A stretch of DNA of 44,696 bases from Methanoregula sp. UBA276 (GCA_002508495.1 DANA01000116.1:1-44696); one strand, 5' to 3'; positions 9,083-17,732 are shown, counted from the stretch's first letter. Made by a program: numbers and translations. Notes: generated from the sequence alone by a model not told the origin.

Positions 9083-9113
9083 AAAAAAACGAGGAGCAGT
9101 CCGGAACGCTCCT
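9083..9113 (-). terminator. hairpin plus T-run terminator of the PEGA gene at 9132
   Basis: Read on the minus strand, AGGAGC and GCTCCT form a 6-bp stem around a 10-base loop, followed by CG and seven T. It lies 18 bases after the stop codon of the 290-aa PEGA protein, where a terminator is expected. Confidence 0.7.
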
Positions 9114-9131
9114 GCGATGGATAAGCCCGCC

Positions 9132-10004
9132 TTACATTTTTTTCCTGAAGACCATGCAGGCGGTAACAACGCCGGCAAACGCAAGGGCCAGGCCAAAACC
9201 GGGTGCATATGTTGCAGGGACCGGACCATAGGAGAGGAAGACCGAGAGCTGGAGGGTCTCACCTTCTTTTACCATCACGGTCTTCTCGATGGTCTCGTAC
9301 CCGTCCCTGCTGAAGCGAAGTGTATGTTCTCCAGGTACTATGTCGGGGAACGTACCAGGAGCCGTGCCAATATAATTCCCATCCATGGTTACCATGATCC
9401 CTTCCGGTGAAGAGATGACCTTGATTGCGCCCGCCGGTGTTGTCGGGATGGGTTGCCCCGCTGCAGCAGCCTGTGCCTCAGCCGCGGCAGCTTTTGCCGG
9501 GTCGATGACAATGTGGGTGAGGGCGGGAAGGACATCAGCACCGGTGAATTGACGGCTATAGGTGTCCGGGAACGTGACGGTCATGACACCGGGAGAGAAA
9601 TCCGCCGTAACGACCGTGCTTACCGCGGACTGCTGGAGTGCGATCTGGGCCTTTTTGAAGTCCATGGTCACGGTCCGGTATTCTGTACCGGTCGGCACAT
9701 CCCCGACCGCGGCAAATTTCTTCAGCCGGATTGTCGCGCTGGAACGGTCCATGACGATGAGTTCCGGCGGGTCGGAGCTGGTTCCCAGCCCTTTCAAGAG
9801 TTCCTCTTCAAGCATCGACTGGGGGATGGCATTTTCAATAAATCCCTCAAGCGTGAACCGGAAGACCGCGATGGCATCCCCGGTTTCGTCAACCGTGATG
9901 TCCAGGGAGCTGGCCGTAAAAGCGGCAGCCGGGCCGGTGATGAACAATACCAGGACCGCAATCATAAGTACCGTGCGCAGTCTGCATGAAATAGCTGAAA
10001 CCAT
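9132..10004 (-). CDS. secreted protein with one PEGA domain and C-terminal anchor
   Basis: The 290-residue protein has a signal peptide (MIAVLVLFITGPAAAF, residues 14-29), a large unrecognised extracellular region (about 30-185), an Ala-rich linker AAAAEAQAAAAGQP, one PEGA domain (VISSPEGIMVTMDGNYIG to GYETIEKTV, about 200-255) and a C-terminal membrane segment ending in FRKKM. The layout is the same as the anchored PEGA protein at 7088, in opposite orientation. The function is unknown; a surface or adhesion role is inference. A clear hairpin terminator follows at 9083-9113. Confidence 0.82.
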   Translation of the reverse strand: MVSAISCRLRTVLMIAVLVLFITGPAAAFTASSLDITVDETGDAIAVFRFTLEGFIENAIPQSMLEEELLKGLGTSSDPPELIVMDRSSATIRLKKFAAVGDVPTGTEYRTVTMDFKKAQIALQQSAVSTVVTADFSPGVMTVTFPDTYSRQFTGADVLPALTHIVIDPAKAAAAEAQAAAAGQPIPTTPAGAIKVISSPEGIMVTMDGNYIGTAPGTFPDIVPGEHTLRFSRDGYETIEKTVMVKEGETLQLSVFLSYGPVPATYAPGFGLALAFAGVVTACMVFRKKM

Positions 10005-10171
10005 GGATGTTATTCCGTCCTTTTTCTGGTTGGGAACAAGTTCTCGGTACTACTATACGCGTCTCATTGTCGATAACCTTTCAGGTCAGTCTGAAGACGG
10101 GTAACCGGCAGGGAGGAAGGGCGGGGCGCCGCGCCCTTTAATAGCGCCCAAAAACAAGTACACCGGCAGGT

Positions 10172-10891
10172 ATGCTCGAGTCGCTCATCACGGTTGCGTT
10201 CAATATCGACCAGAACCTTGCGCTGGTAGTGCAGGAATATGGCATCTGGACCTACCTCATCCTCTTCCTCATCATCTTTCTTGAGACCGGCCTTGTCATC
10301 ATGCCGTTTCTCCCCGGTGATTCGCTCCTCTTTGTCGGGGGTGCAGCAGCGGCAGGAGGGATCCTCGATCCGCTGCTGCTTATGGTCGTCATTATCCTTG
10401 GCGCGGTCATCGGGGACACGGTCAACTACTGGATCGGGAATTATCTTGGCGTCCGGGTTTTTCTGGAACGGTTCCCGACGCTTGTCAGGAAGGAATACAT
10501 CGACCAGACCTACGCCTTCTTTGAAAAATATGGCGGGGCTACCATCTTTGTCGCCCGGTTCGTCCCGCTGGTACGGACATTTGCTCCCTTCCTCGCGGGA
10601 GTCGGGACCATGCACTACCGCCGGTTCCTCTTCTACAACGTTTCGGGGGCCATATGCTGGACGGTCAGCATTGTTCTTGCGGGGTATTTCTTCGGGACAA
10701 TCGGCGTAGTACAGGAGAATATGGGGCTGCTCATCATAGCGGTAATTCTTCTGATGGTTGGTACGGTACTCCTCATCATCGCAAAAATTATCCGTGGCTG
10801 GTGGGACCGGCGGCAGAACAGGCGTGCATTTAAAAAAAAAATCAGGGGTGGTGGACAACCTGGAGCCCCTGGTTGTCGACCCTGGTGGTAA
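10172..10891 (+). CDS. DedA/VTT-family membrane protein
   Basis: The 239-residue protein has the DedA signature: FLETGLVIMPFLPGDSLLF near residue 35, GDTVNYWIG near 85, and FVARFVPLVRTFAPFLAG near 130, with about five membrane segments. Family members act in lipid scrambling or recycling across the membrane and in envelope homeostasis. TTTAATAG at 10136-10143 could be its TATA box, and AGGT directly precedes the ATG. The last 50 bases overlap the end of the convergent GHMP-family gene, so the C-terminal tail (basic, then GGGQPGAPGCRPWW) is encoded opposite the end of that gene and is probably not conserved. Confidence 0.88.
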   Translation: MLESLITVAFNIDQNLALVVQEYGIWTYLILFLIIFLETGLVIMPFLPGDSLLFVGGAAAAGGILDPLLLMVVIILGAVIGDTVNYWIGNYLGVRVFLERFPTLVRKEYIDQTYAFFEKYGGATIFVARFVPLVRTFAPFLAGVGTMHYRRFLFYNVSGAICWTVSIVLAGYFFGTIGVVQENMGLLIIAVILLMVGTVLLIIAKIIRGWWDRRQNRRAFKKKIRGGGQPGAPGCRPWW

Positions 10892-11930
10892 TGGCTATTT
10901 TCAGCCCGAGAGGTTTGAGGATCTTACCGAGAGCAGTTTTATCTTTTTTTGTGATAACCGCAATGGACGGGCCAACCGAACTCATGCCCACGAACTCCAG
11001 TTTTGCTTCCCGCAGCAGGTTCATGTAATGGTAAATACCGTAGCTGTGGTGCTCCACTTCGGCCCTCTTGGAGCCCCGGAACTCGATCTCCCAGATGATC
11101 TCGCCGATCTTTTTGAGATCATCGCGTTCCAGGGCCGGGATGAGATCCATCATGAACATGTACGCCTTGAGCTCGCGATCCCGGTAATCGAGCGTGCGGG
11201 CCTTGTTCATTAAAAGATCGAACTCCTGCGTTCCGGCAGAGGAGATGTCGGTTGGCGGGATGATGATGTAGACATTCCTGCCCTCGGCAAACGGGTGGTG
11301 GTAGACAAATGCAAGCTCGTCTCCCATGACCGCCATGCCGCCACAGGTGCTGGCGGCCGGTCCAACGCCGGTCTCGAAGCCAAAGGCGATGTCTCCTTCC
11401 GCCGTCTCCTCGCAGTAGTTGTGGCCGATGAGGTGGCGGAGCTGGGTATTTGAAAGGGGCGAGCCGACCGCTTCATTCATGGCTGTTGCCACTGCGATCA
11501 TGACCGTGCTGGTCGAACCAAGGCCCACGTGCTGGTACTCGTGGTCGGTTATTGTAATGGCAAAACCACCGGAGTACCCGACTGCTTTTTTAAAGACCGC
11601 AACAAAGTTCTCGATGATAGCGGCACGGTTATACTCGATTGCGATCTCCTTTTTGGTGCACCGCACTTCCGCTGAGCAGTAGCACTGGATGGCAAACCCG
11701 ATACCGCCCCCGCCGGGATGATCCGGGGCAAAGCGGTTCATGTCAAGGACCGTTAAGTGAATCCGGGCCGGGGCACGGACAACCACGGTCCCTTTCGTTG
11801 GTTTGAGCATGAACTTTTTCTTCTCAAGGCCAAGGGTCTTGAGGTTCTTGCCGGGCGGGAAGGTTAAAAATTCGTATTCCACGAGATCGAGGTCGCCCCC
11901 GCGGATCTTCATGACAGCCATACGTAACAT
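10842..11930 (-). CDS. GHMP-superfamily enzyme, beta-RFAP-synthase-like
   Basis: Residues APARIHLTVLDMNRF and the Gly-rich HVGLGSTSTVMIAVATAMN identify the GHMP fold. The mix of PARIH near the front and HVGLGS with a distant GGMAVMG resembles beta-ribofuranosylaminobenzene 5'-phosphate synthase, which joins PRPP and 4-hydroxybenzoate/4-aminobenzoate early in methanopterin synthesis. ATG 11930 (MLRMAVMKI) gives 362 residues; the long upstream extension is low-complexity noise. AATATTTTT lies about 28 bases upstream with no ribosome site, suggesting a leaderless transcript. An approximately 50-residue N-terminal extension precedes the GHMP domain. Another archaeal GHMP kinase remains possible. 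Confidence 0.65.
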   Translation of the reverse strand: MLRMAVMKIRGGDLDLVEYEFLTFPPGKNLKTLGLEKKKFMLKPTKGTVVVRAPARIHLTVLDMNRFAPDHPGGGGIGFAIQCYCSAEVRCTKKEIAIEYNRAAIIENFVAVFKKAVGYSGGFAITITDHEYQHVGLGSTSTVMIAVATAMNEAVGSPLSNTQLRHLIGHNYCEETAEGDIAFGFETGVGPAASTCGGMAVMGDELAFVYHHPFAEGRNVYIIIPPTDISSAGTQEFDLLMNKARTLDYRDRELKAYMFMMDLIPALERDDLKKIGEIIWEIEFRGSKRAEVEHHSYGIYHYMNLLREAKLEFVGMSSVGPSIAVITKKDKTALGKILKPLGLKIAITTRVDNQGLQVVHHP

Positions 11931-11988
11931 GTCCCGTTTGGAGTGTAATGAGAAAAATATTCCCTGCACCAGAAAAGGATGGAAAAAA

Positions 11989-12546
11989 TTATCGAGAACT
12001 TGGCCGGTCGAAAAAAATATTCTTGCCCGTTGCCGAGAGCGGGATTGCATACACGACCGTGCAGTCGCGGGGAACCAGCCCGAGGTCGCGGGCGGCAACC
12101 CCGCCCGAGTACATTATCCGGTTGTCGACATTGTGGATCTGGGCGGTCTTTACCGCGGACCCGATCGCGATACCGAGATCCGTCATACGGATGACACAGT
12201 TGGGGCCTTCAAACGGCGTAGCGGAAGGTCGTTTTTTTCTTGCCTTTACTAAATCCGCACAGGTGGCAAACCCGCACCCGCCACAGTTGATGCCGGCAAC
12301 CATGTCCCCCCGCGAACCGATGATAACACAGGCAGCGGCAGCGGCCAGGTTCTTTGCGTCCCGGAGGAAGAACCCGATGCCCAGTTCCTTTCCCAGCTTC
12401 GATAACCGGGTGGCGAGTTTTTTCACGTCTTTCTTTGCAAGAACACGGATCTCAAGCGAGTCCTCGCCTTTGCCCTTGGGGGCAGTCCGGGCAGCGAGGG
12501 CCATGAGTTCTCCAACCGTCATGACAGCATTCTCTTCCGGCGTCAT
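11989..12546 (-). CDS. DUF2148 ferredoxin-domain protein
   Basis: The 185-residue protein has the DUF2148 pattern with a Cys cluster GINCGGCGFATCADL near residues 90-104 and an additional Cys in GPNCVIRMTDLGIAIGSA. Such proteins probably bind an iron-sulfur cluster; their reaction is unknown. Ala-rich helices (AAAAACVIIGSRGD) precede the cluster. ATG 12546 fits a leaderless start (ATTTAT about 28 bases upstream); ATG 12522, preceded by GGAAGAG, is an alternative. It lies between the GHMP gene and the thioesterase on the same strand. Confidence 0.8.
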   Translation of the reverse strand: MTPEENAVMTVGELMALAARTAPKGKGEDSLEIRVLAKKDVKKLATRLSKLGKELGIGFFLRDAKNLAAAAACVIIGSRGDMVAGINCGGCGFATCADLVKARKKRPSATPFEGPNCVIRMTDLGIAIGSAVKTAQIHNVDNRIMYSGGVAARDLGLVPRDCTVVYAIPLSATGKNIFFDRPSSR

Positions 12547-12610
12547 ACGGGAGTATGGGAGAATAGGATGGATAAATGTTCTGAAGGGCAGGTCACAATT
12601 TCCTGCTGAC

Positions 12611-13027
12611 CTAGACCCGGAATGCCACACCCGTGAACTCGGCTACCGGGCGTTCACCTTCGTGCACCAGGACGCGGTAGGTGTCGCAGGAGCCATTATC
12701 GGAGACCCGCCGGGCCTCGGCAACCAGCAGCCCTTTTGCGGGGGCGATATAGTGGATGGATACGGAGACTGCCACGCGGTGGGTGCCGCAGCAGTTGGCG
12801 GCGATCCCGAATGCCTGGTCAGCGAGCGAAAAGATAGCTCCGCCATGGGCGACCCCGCCCGGGTTCATCTTGCCACAACAGTCCATGGTCACTTTTGCAT
12901 ACCCTTCAGAAGCCTCAATGATATGCATATCGAGAAGCCGGCAGAACTCGCTCTCGTTGAACCGCCGGATTTGTGCCGCTATCGCGTCCGTATCCGCTGC
13001 CGGGAGATCTGATGGCATGAGACTCAC
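12611..13027 (-). CDS. PaaI-type hotdog thioesterase
   Basis: The 138-residue length and NPGGVAHGGAIFSLADQAFG (about residues 55-74) are typical of PaaI/YbgC-like hotdog acyl-CoA thioesterases, where the HGG region lines the active site. The substrate is probably an aryl- or acyl-CoA, but cannot be told from sequence. The double Cys in TMDCCGKMN is unusual. It starts 13 bases downstream of the glycosyltransferase gene and may share its transcript. Confidence 0.88.
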   Translation of the reverse strand: MSLMPSDLPAADTDAIAAQIRRFNESEFCRLLDMHIIEASEGYAKVTMDCCGKMNPGGVAHGGAIFSLADQAFGIAANCCGTHRVAVSVSIHYIAPAKGLLVAEARRVSDNGSCDTYRVLVHEGERPVAEFTGVAFRV

Positions 13028-13040
13028 GTTGCAGGCTTTC

Positions 13041-13739
13041 TCATTTGTACTCTTTCCGGCAGTACGAGTACTTCCCGCTCTCGCCCCCGTCCGAGACGAT
13101 TGCTATCCATTCGTAGATGGACTGGACGGTGCCGAACTTCTGGTACCGGCGCATGGAGAACCCGACCTTGAGCCGGTTGTCAAAAGAGATGCGGCCAAGG
13201 TCTTTCATCCGCATCGCGATCTCCAGATCGTCGCCCGCATCGATGCAGCGGTACCTGCCGGCAGCGATGAATGCCTCTTTCCGGAATGCCGTGTTGCATC
13301 CAAGGGTATAGAAAAATGTCTTACTGTAATACCCGATCCGCGAGAACATGTTCGCAAGAAAGAGCGAGAACTGGTTGCCGAGCCCTTCCTCAATCGGGTA
13401 GACCGGGCCATACACCTGCACGACTGCCGGGTCCGAGAAGTCCTTTGCAATCTGTCGGAGCCAGTGCGGCGGGAGGATGCAGTCGGCATCCGTGGTCGCG
13501 ATGATATCCCCCTTTGCTGCCATCACCCCGTCATTCCGTGCCCCGCCAACCTTTTTGCTGGTCTGGGTGAATACCAGATCCGCATATTTCTTCGCTATCT
13601 CACAGGTCGCATCTTTCGACCCGCCGTCAACAACGATGATCTCGTACTCGCTCCTTGGCACAGACTGGTGGGACAGGGAAACGAGACACTGGGCAATGTT
13701 CTCTTCTTCATTGAAGGTCGGGATGATGACCGATATCAT
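13041..13739 (-). CDS. family 2 glycosyltransferase
   Basis: GT-A fold with MISVIIPTFNEEENI at the N-terminus, EIIVVDGGSKDAT, GGARNDGVMAAKGD, and the metal-binding DxD in TTDADC (about residue 85); GDDLEI follows at about 170. It transfers a sugar from an activated donor to an acceptor, likely for surface glycan or glycolipid. ATG 13739 is chosen because AAGGAG lies 7 bases before it; an upstream in-frame start at 13793 lacks support. It is downstream of an FAD enzyme that resembles UDP-galactopyranose mutase, so the two may act in one glycan pathway. Confidence 0.9.
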   Translation of the reverse strand: MISVIIPTFNEEENIAQCLVSLSHQSVPRSEYEIIVVDGGSKDATCEIAKKYADLVFTQTSKKVGGARNDGVMAAKGDIIATTDADCILPPHWLRQIAKDFSDPAVVQVYGPVYPIEEGLGNQFSLFLANMFSRIGYYSKTFFYTLGCNTAFRKEAFIAAGRYRCIDAGDDLEIAMRMKDLGRISFDNRLKVGFSMRRYQKFGTVQSIYEWIAIVSDGGESGKYSYCRKEYK

Positions 13740-13802
13740 GGGGGCTCTCCTTGGTACTATCGTTGGCCCGGAATCCAGATAAGCGTGATGCAATGCGCCA
13801 TT

Positions 13803-15125
13803 TCATTCTTTTGAACCCGTCTCGCGGGCAATGAAATCGAAAGCGCTGCGGATGACGCCGTCCATGTTCAGGTACTCGAACTGGGCAAACCGGCCAACGA
13901 GCGGGATGCCGGCTGAGGTACAGTAGTCTTTGACGATAGCGATGTTTTTCTGGTACGCGAGGTCATAGACCACGTACGCAAATGGCTGGCGGCGGACTGA
14001 TGTACAGACAATACGGTCAGCAGTACAGATACCCATTCGTTCAAGCATGCCCGTAACTTCTGCAACCAGTTCCTCGTCCGTCATGGCACTGGCGGGATCT
14101 CCGGGCTGGTGCGTGATCTCGGCAAGAACGGAGCTGCACCCTTTTGGGGCGGCATGGGCACTGAAATGGGACGGGAATGAGATACGGTTGGTCATCCCGA
14201 GCTCCTTGTCCGGGATATACATCCAGGATACGGGCGGAAGCGTTCCCTGCACCCCGACATTGACGCAGATGAGCGCATTGCAGACCAGGGCCCGGCATGC
14301 CTCCGTAACCTCTGGCGGAACACCTTCGAGGCAGGGAAGGAGGTGCTGGAGCGGTATCGTACAGATGAGACGGTCAGCCGCGATGGTCTCGGCTCCGTTG
14401 CCGATGGTCCACGTTTTGCCGGACCTCCGCACGGACGTAACCGTGAACCCGGTCCGGATACAGGGTTCGACCGGGCGGGCAATAGCCCGGACAAGCGCCT
14501 CGATCCCGCCGTCCAGCGGGTAGGAGAAGACCGCCTGGTGCGTGTACCCTTCCGTCTCGATACCAATGGCGGATTTTATAATGTCCTCGACCGGTGGGCG
14601 GGGGATCCTGCCGTCCACCCAGTGGTATGACATCTTTTCGGTGGGGTATTTCCAGATCTTCTCATTGTAGGGCACCATGTAACAATCGGCAATGCCGGGA
14701 CCGAAGATGTACGTGATCCATTCGCGGAAGTTCTGCGGCTTTGCGACTTCTCCTTTCTCAACCGCGATCAGGTTCCGGACAAACCCGTTGATACAGATGA
14801 ACCGGTCGTCCGGCGGAAGGTCGTACAGGCCGTTCTCGAACGGGTACTTGACATATTTCCCCTGGTAAAAGATCCGGGTATTCCGGGTATTCCGCTGCTC
14901 GTTTGCGGCAATCATCCGGCGCATGAAAGCAAGGACTTCTTCATCACGCGAGAAGATGATGTGGGATCCGCCGCAGTCGAAGGTGAACCCCTGCTCCGTG
15001 CGGGAACGGCAGAGGCCGCCGTACTCCTCTTCAGCTTCAAGGACCACGACTTCCTGTCCCGCTTCATGGAGAAGCCGGGCAAGGGTGAGGCCGGTGAGGC
15101 CGCCCCCGAGTATTGCTGTCTTCAC
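13803..15125 (-). CDS. FAD-dependent oxidoreductase (amine oxidase / UDP-galactopyranose-mutase-like)
   Basis: The 440-residue protein starts with the dinucleotide-binding motif AILGGGLTGLTLARLLHEAG and a second FAD contact EAEEEYGGLCRSR, then GSHIIFSRDEEVLAFM. A motif PYNEKIWKYPTEKMSYHWV resembles the substrate region in UDP-galactopyranose-mutase-like and protoporphyrinogen-oxidase-like proteins. The C-terminus has GRFAQFEYLNMDGVIRSA, the usual closing FAD-binding strand. With the glycosyltransferase next door, a nucleotide-sugar or lipid role is plausible, but an isoprenoid desaturase or amine oxidase cannot be excluded. Confidence 0.8.
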   Translation of the reverse strand: MKTAILGGGLTGLTLARLLHEAGQEVVVLEAEEEYGGLCRSRTEQGFTFDCGGSHIIFSRDEEVLAFMRRMIAANEQRNTRNTRIFYQGKYVKYPFENGLYDLPPDDRFICINGFVRNLIAVEKGEVAKPQNFREWITYIFGPGIADCYMVPYNEKIWKYPTEKMSYHWVDGRIPRPPVEDIIKSAIGIETEGYTHQAVFSYPLDGGIEALVRAIARPVEPCIRTGFTVTSVRRSGKTWTIGNGAETIAADRLICTIPLQHLLPCLEGVPPEVTEACRALVCNALICVNVGVQGTLPPVSWMYIPDKELGMTNRISFPSHFSAHAAPKGCSSVLAEITHQPGDPASAMTDEELVAEVTGMLERMGICTADRIVCTSVRRQPFAYVVYDLAYQKNIAIVKDYCTSAGIPLVGRFAQFEYLNMDGVIRSAFDFIARETGSKE

Positions 15126-15172
15126 GCCGTACCGGTTCGCCGCCGGGATTTATATTAATGCGGGTTGCATTT

Positions 15173-15862
15173 TCAGAGCGGGACCGGCATCGGGGTTGCC
15201 GGCGCGGAACACTGGCCCCGGTAACAGATGAGCCCCCGCGGGCAGTCATTGAGGCAGGACCCGCAATGGTCTTTGTCCGACATGAGGTCAAAACAGCCGT
15301 CTGGACAACTGGTCTTTCCTGCTGAACAACTTTTCTGGCACATGCCATTTAAACAGAACTGGCCTTTTTCGCATTCAACACCGCACAACCCGCAGTGCAT
15401 ACTGTCAGACCGCAGATCCACGCAGGTGTTGTTGCATTTCACCCGGTCCGCGGCACAGACCACCGGTTTTGTTGCCGGGGCGGGGGTTGCGGTGGTGAGG
15501 ACCGTTGTCGGGAGGGTGCTTGCCGGAACATCCGTGGTCGGGACAGGTGTCGGTTCATTGGTGATGATTTTCACCCATGAACCGCCCGGAGTGTTCTCCC
15601 CCGCAGGCCCCGTATTCGCAGCGTGTGTGGCGGGTGCAGAAGACCCGGCAAGCAACGGGTAAGCGGCAAAGGTACCCGCGAGGATGACAATGGCAAAAAC
15701 GATCCCGGCAATCAGGATGGCACGGGAGGAAAGCCCGGCTGGGGAGAACCGGCCCGCTTCTGTGCCGGTTGCCGGCAGGTCCGGTACCAACGATGCACCG
15801 CACGAAGTACAGAACTGCTCATCAGGTTCAACGGCACTGCCGCACTGGGGACAGAAAGGCGT
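15173..15862 (-). CDS. zinc-ribbon, membrane, Cys-rich protein with probable ACG start
   Basis: The protein has four parts: a double zinc ribbon (PFCPQCGS then FCTSCGAS, residues 2-24), one membrane segment (AILIAGIVFAIVILAGTFA), a Thr/Pro linker with TTVLTTATPAPATKP, and two Cys-rich units (CNNTCVDLRSDSMHCGLCG and SCPDGCFDLMSDKDHCGSC) like those of Stig1-type and myxobacterial Cys-rich repeats. No ATG, GTG or TTG lies in frame before the zinc ribbon; the frame opens after TAA. A full ribosome site GGTGATC sits 5 bases before ACG (15860-15862), where ATG would be expected. TTG 15790 would delete the zinc ribbon. Either ACG initiates, or the start codon has been mutated or misread. Confidence 0.72.
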   Translation of the reverse strand, partial: TPFCPQCGSAVEPDEQFCTSCGASLVPDLPATGTEAGRFSPAGLSSRAILIAGIVFAIVILAGTFAAYPLLAGSSAPATHAANTGPAGENTPGGSWVKIITNEPTPVPTTDVPASTLPTTVLTTATPAPATKPVVCAADRVKCNNTCVDLRSDSMHCGLCGVECEKGQFCLNGMCQKSCSAGKTSCPDGCFDLMSDKDHCGSCLNDCPRGLICYRGQCSAPATPMPVPL

Positions 15863-15940
15863 AACGAGATCACCGGTCCGGTTTTTGGTAACGTTTGCCG
15901 GCGCGGGGAAAAAAGGTTATGCTGTTTTTAGATGAGGAGA

Positions 15941-17449
15941 TCAGTCCCGCTTGAAATACCAGCCGGTCATGGTCTCGTCAAGGACCGTATCCGGGGTCTT
16001 TTTGGTCATCATGCTGACGACAATCATCGCGATGACCGAGATAACGAAAGCATAGAACGAGAAATGCATGGGCATGGCAAAGATCTTGATCTTGAAATAG
16101 CTCAGGCCGCCGAAGAAGAGTGCGGCGATGAGCCCAAGCGCCATCGAAGCGATTGCACCATCGCGGGTGGCACCCCGCCAGTACAGGCCGGCAAGCAGCG
16201 GGACGGCAAAGGTTGCAAACATGATCCCGATCCCTGCCCAAATCAGCCAGACCAGCATGTCGGGAGGATTGATCGCCATCAGGAGCGTGATTGCCGCAGC
16301 ACCGAGAACCGAGAGCCGGCTCACCAGGAGGACCTGTTTTTCGGGTGCGTCCGGTTTTAAGATCTTCTTGAAGATATCCCACGAGAAGTAGGTGCCGATG
16401 GTGAGCATGAGGCGATCGGTTGTCGACATGACCGCAGCAAGGATGATGACACCGAGGATGCTTGACAGCACCACGCTCGGGAGTGCGTACTCGACGCCCA
16501 GGACAAAGATGTAGTCGGATGCATTCTTGACTTCGGGCAGGACAATGAGCCCCTCATCAACCATGGACATACCGGCAAATCCGGCAAATTTTAAGAGGAA
16601 CATGACGATGCCGTACACGACAAAAGCGACCAGTGGTGCCCACTTGAAGTACCGGATATCTTTTACCGCAAGCACATTGTTGATGACATGCGGCGCACAG
16701 GCAAGACCGATAGAGAGCAAAAGGAAGAACGAGATTACGTATTCAGGACAGAACACTCCCCCGGCTACCCAGGGGTCGACATTGGACGGGTTGATGCTCG
16801 CCATGACTTCGTTGACGTGCGTGAATCCGCCTGCCGCCATGATGACGAACGGGGCCATGATGAGGACACCCGCGATCAGGATGACGCCCTGAACAAGGGT
16901 TGTCCACGATACCGCATAGAGACCGCCGATGACCGTGTAGAGGGTGACGATGGCCGCACCAATCAGGAGCGCGTACAAGTGGGGGATCTTGAAAAGCCAC
17001 ATCAGGACGATGCTTACCGCAGTGTACTGGCCGGCGAGATAGATCATGGAGACGACTATCCCCGAGAGTGCGCTCAATCCCCGCAGGGTGGTGTTGCTCT
17101 CATACCGGTGGGCGAGATAGTCCTGGACGGTCATGTACCCGGATTTCCTGGCAATGGCGTACATTTTGTACCCAAAGAAGATGATACAGAAGGCGACGCT
17201 GAACGGGACAGCAATCTGCTCCCAGATGGTGGGCCAGCCGAATTTGAATCCCAGGCCCGAGACACCGAGGAGCGACATGCCCGAACAGACGGATCCTATC
17301 ATCAGGAGGGTGAATACCCAGAAGCCGAGCGACCGGCCGGCAACCACGTAATCTTCCATGGTGTGGATCTTCTTCGATGCCCAGATGCCGATCCCGACAA
17401 GACCGAGGAAATAGACAGCAACGAGACCGACCGTGAAGAGGTCAGACAT
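15941..17449 (-). CDS. SSS-family sodium/solute symporter
   Basis: The 502-residue protein has about 13 membrane segments. N-terminal VAVYFLGLVGIGIWASKK and MEDYVVAGRSLGFW are standard for the solute:sodium symporter family (PanF, PutP and relatives), as are GGLYAVSWTTLVQGVI and LAAVMSTTDRLMLTIGT. The substrate is unknown; pantothenate, proline and carboxylates are possible within this family. ATG 17449 is chosen because AAGGAGG stands 6 bases before it. That ribosome site lies inside the overlapping 36-aa gene at 17442-17552, so the two are translationally coupled. Confidence 0.92.
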   Translation of the reverse strand: MSDLFTVGLVAVYFLGLVGIGIWASKKIHTMEDYVVAGRSLGFWVFTLLMIGSVCSGMSLLGVSGLGFKFGWPTIWEQIAVPFSVAFCIIFFGYKMYAIARKSGYMTVQDYLAHRYESNTTLRGLSALSGIVVSMIYLAGQYTAVSIVLMWLFKIPHLYALLIGAAIVTLYTVIGGLYAVSWTTLVQGVILIAGVLIMAPFVIMAAGGFTHVNEVMASINPSNVDPWVAGGVFCPEYVISFFLLLSIGLACAPHVINNVLAVKDIRYFKWAPLVAFVVYGIVMFLLKFAGFAGMSMVDEGLIVLPEVKNASDYIFVLGVEYALPSVVLSSILGVIILAAVMSTTDRLMLTIGTYFSWDIFKKILKPDAPEKQVLLVSRLSVLGAAAITLLMAINPPDMLVWLIWAGIGIMFATFAVPLLAGLYWRGATRDGAIASMALGLIAALFFGGLSYFKIKIFAMPMHFSFYAFVISVIAMIVVSMMTKKTPDTVLDETMTGWYFKRD

Positions 17450-17552
17450 CTGCATCCTCCTTAAAAGTGAGGCCCCACAACAACAGTGCAATGAATATGA
17501 TGACACAGATCGCCCCGACAAGAGCGATGGTCAGTAATGGCAGTCCAAACAT
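17442..17552 (-). CDS. 36-aa symporter accessory membrane peptide
   Basis: ATG 17552, preceded by AAGGT, opens a 36-residue frame: MFGLPLLTIALVGAI, then a run of Val/Ile/Phe/Leu, then WGLTFKEDADV. It is a single membrane helix with a short acidic cytoplasmic-type tail. The last 8 bases overlap the symporter start. Small one-helix partners encoded directly before SSS and NSS transporters are known, and this fits that pattern in size, position and coupling. It is too short for ordinary gene calling. Confidence 0.72.
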   Translation of the reverse strand: MFGLPLLTIALVGAICVIIFIALLLWGLTFKEDADV

Positions 17553-17578
17553 AGTACCTTGTTAGCGTGTAGCATGCT

Positions 17579-17588
17579 ACTATTTAAC
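17579..17588 (-). promoter_or_regulatory. possible TATA box of the symporter operon
   Basis: On the minus strand GTTAAATAG lies about 27-35 bases before the 36-aa gene's start codon. It is the only AT-rich box between the two divergent transporter operons on this side. Confidence 0.4.
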
Positions 17589-17732
17589 ACGCTCGAAATG
17601 GTTGTCTGTTGAACTCATCTCCCCCAGATCTCCCCCGTTTTGGGTATCTGCCAGCGGTACAGGCATGAAAAACGAAACGGTTATCACGGTAGGTTACCGA
17701 CATTTTAGTTCAGGTAGTTATCAGGAGTTTTT

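Noticed and set aside
11931..12098. N-terminal extension of the GHMP protein to 12098
   Set aside because: It overlaps the end of the DUF2148 gene and looks non-coding; a TATA box stands before ATG 11930.
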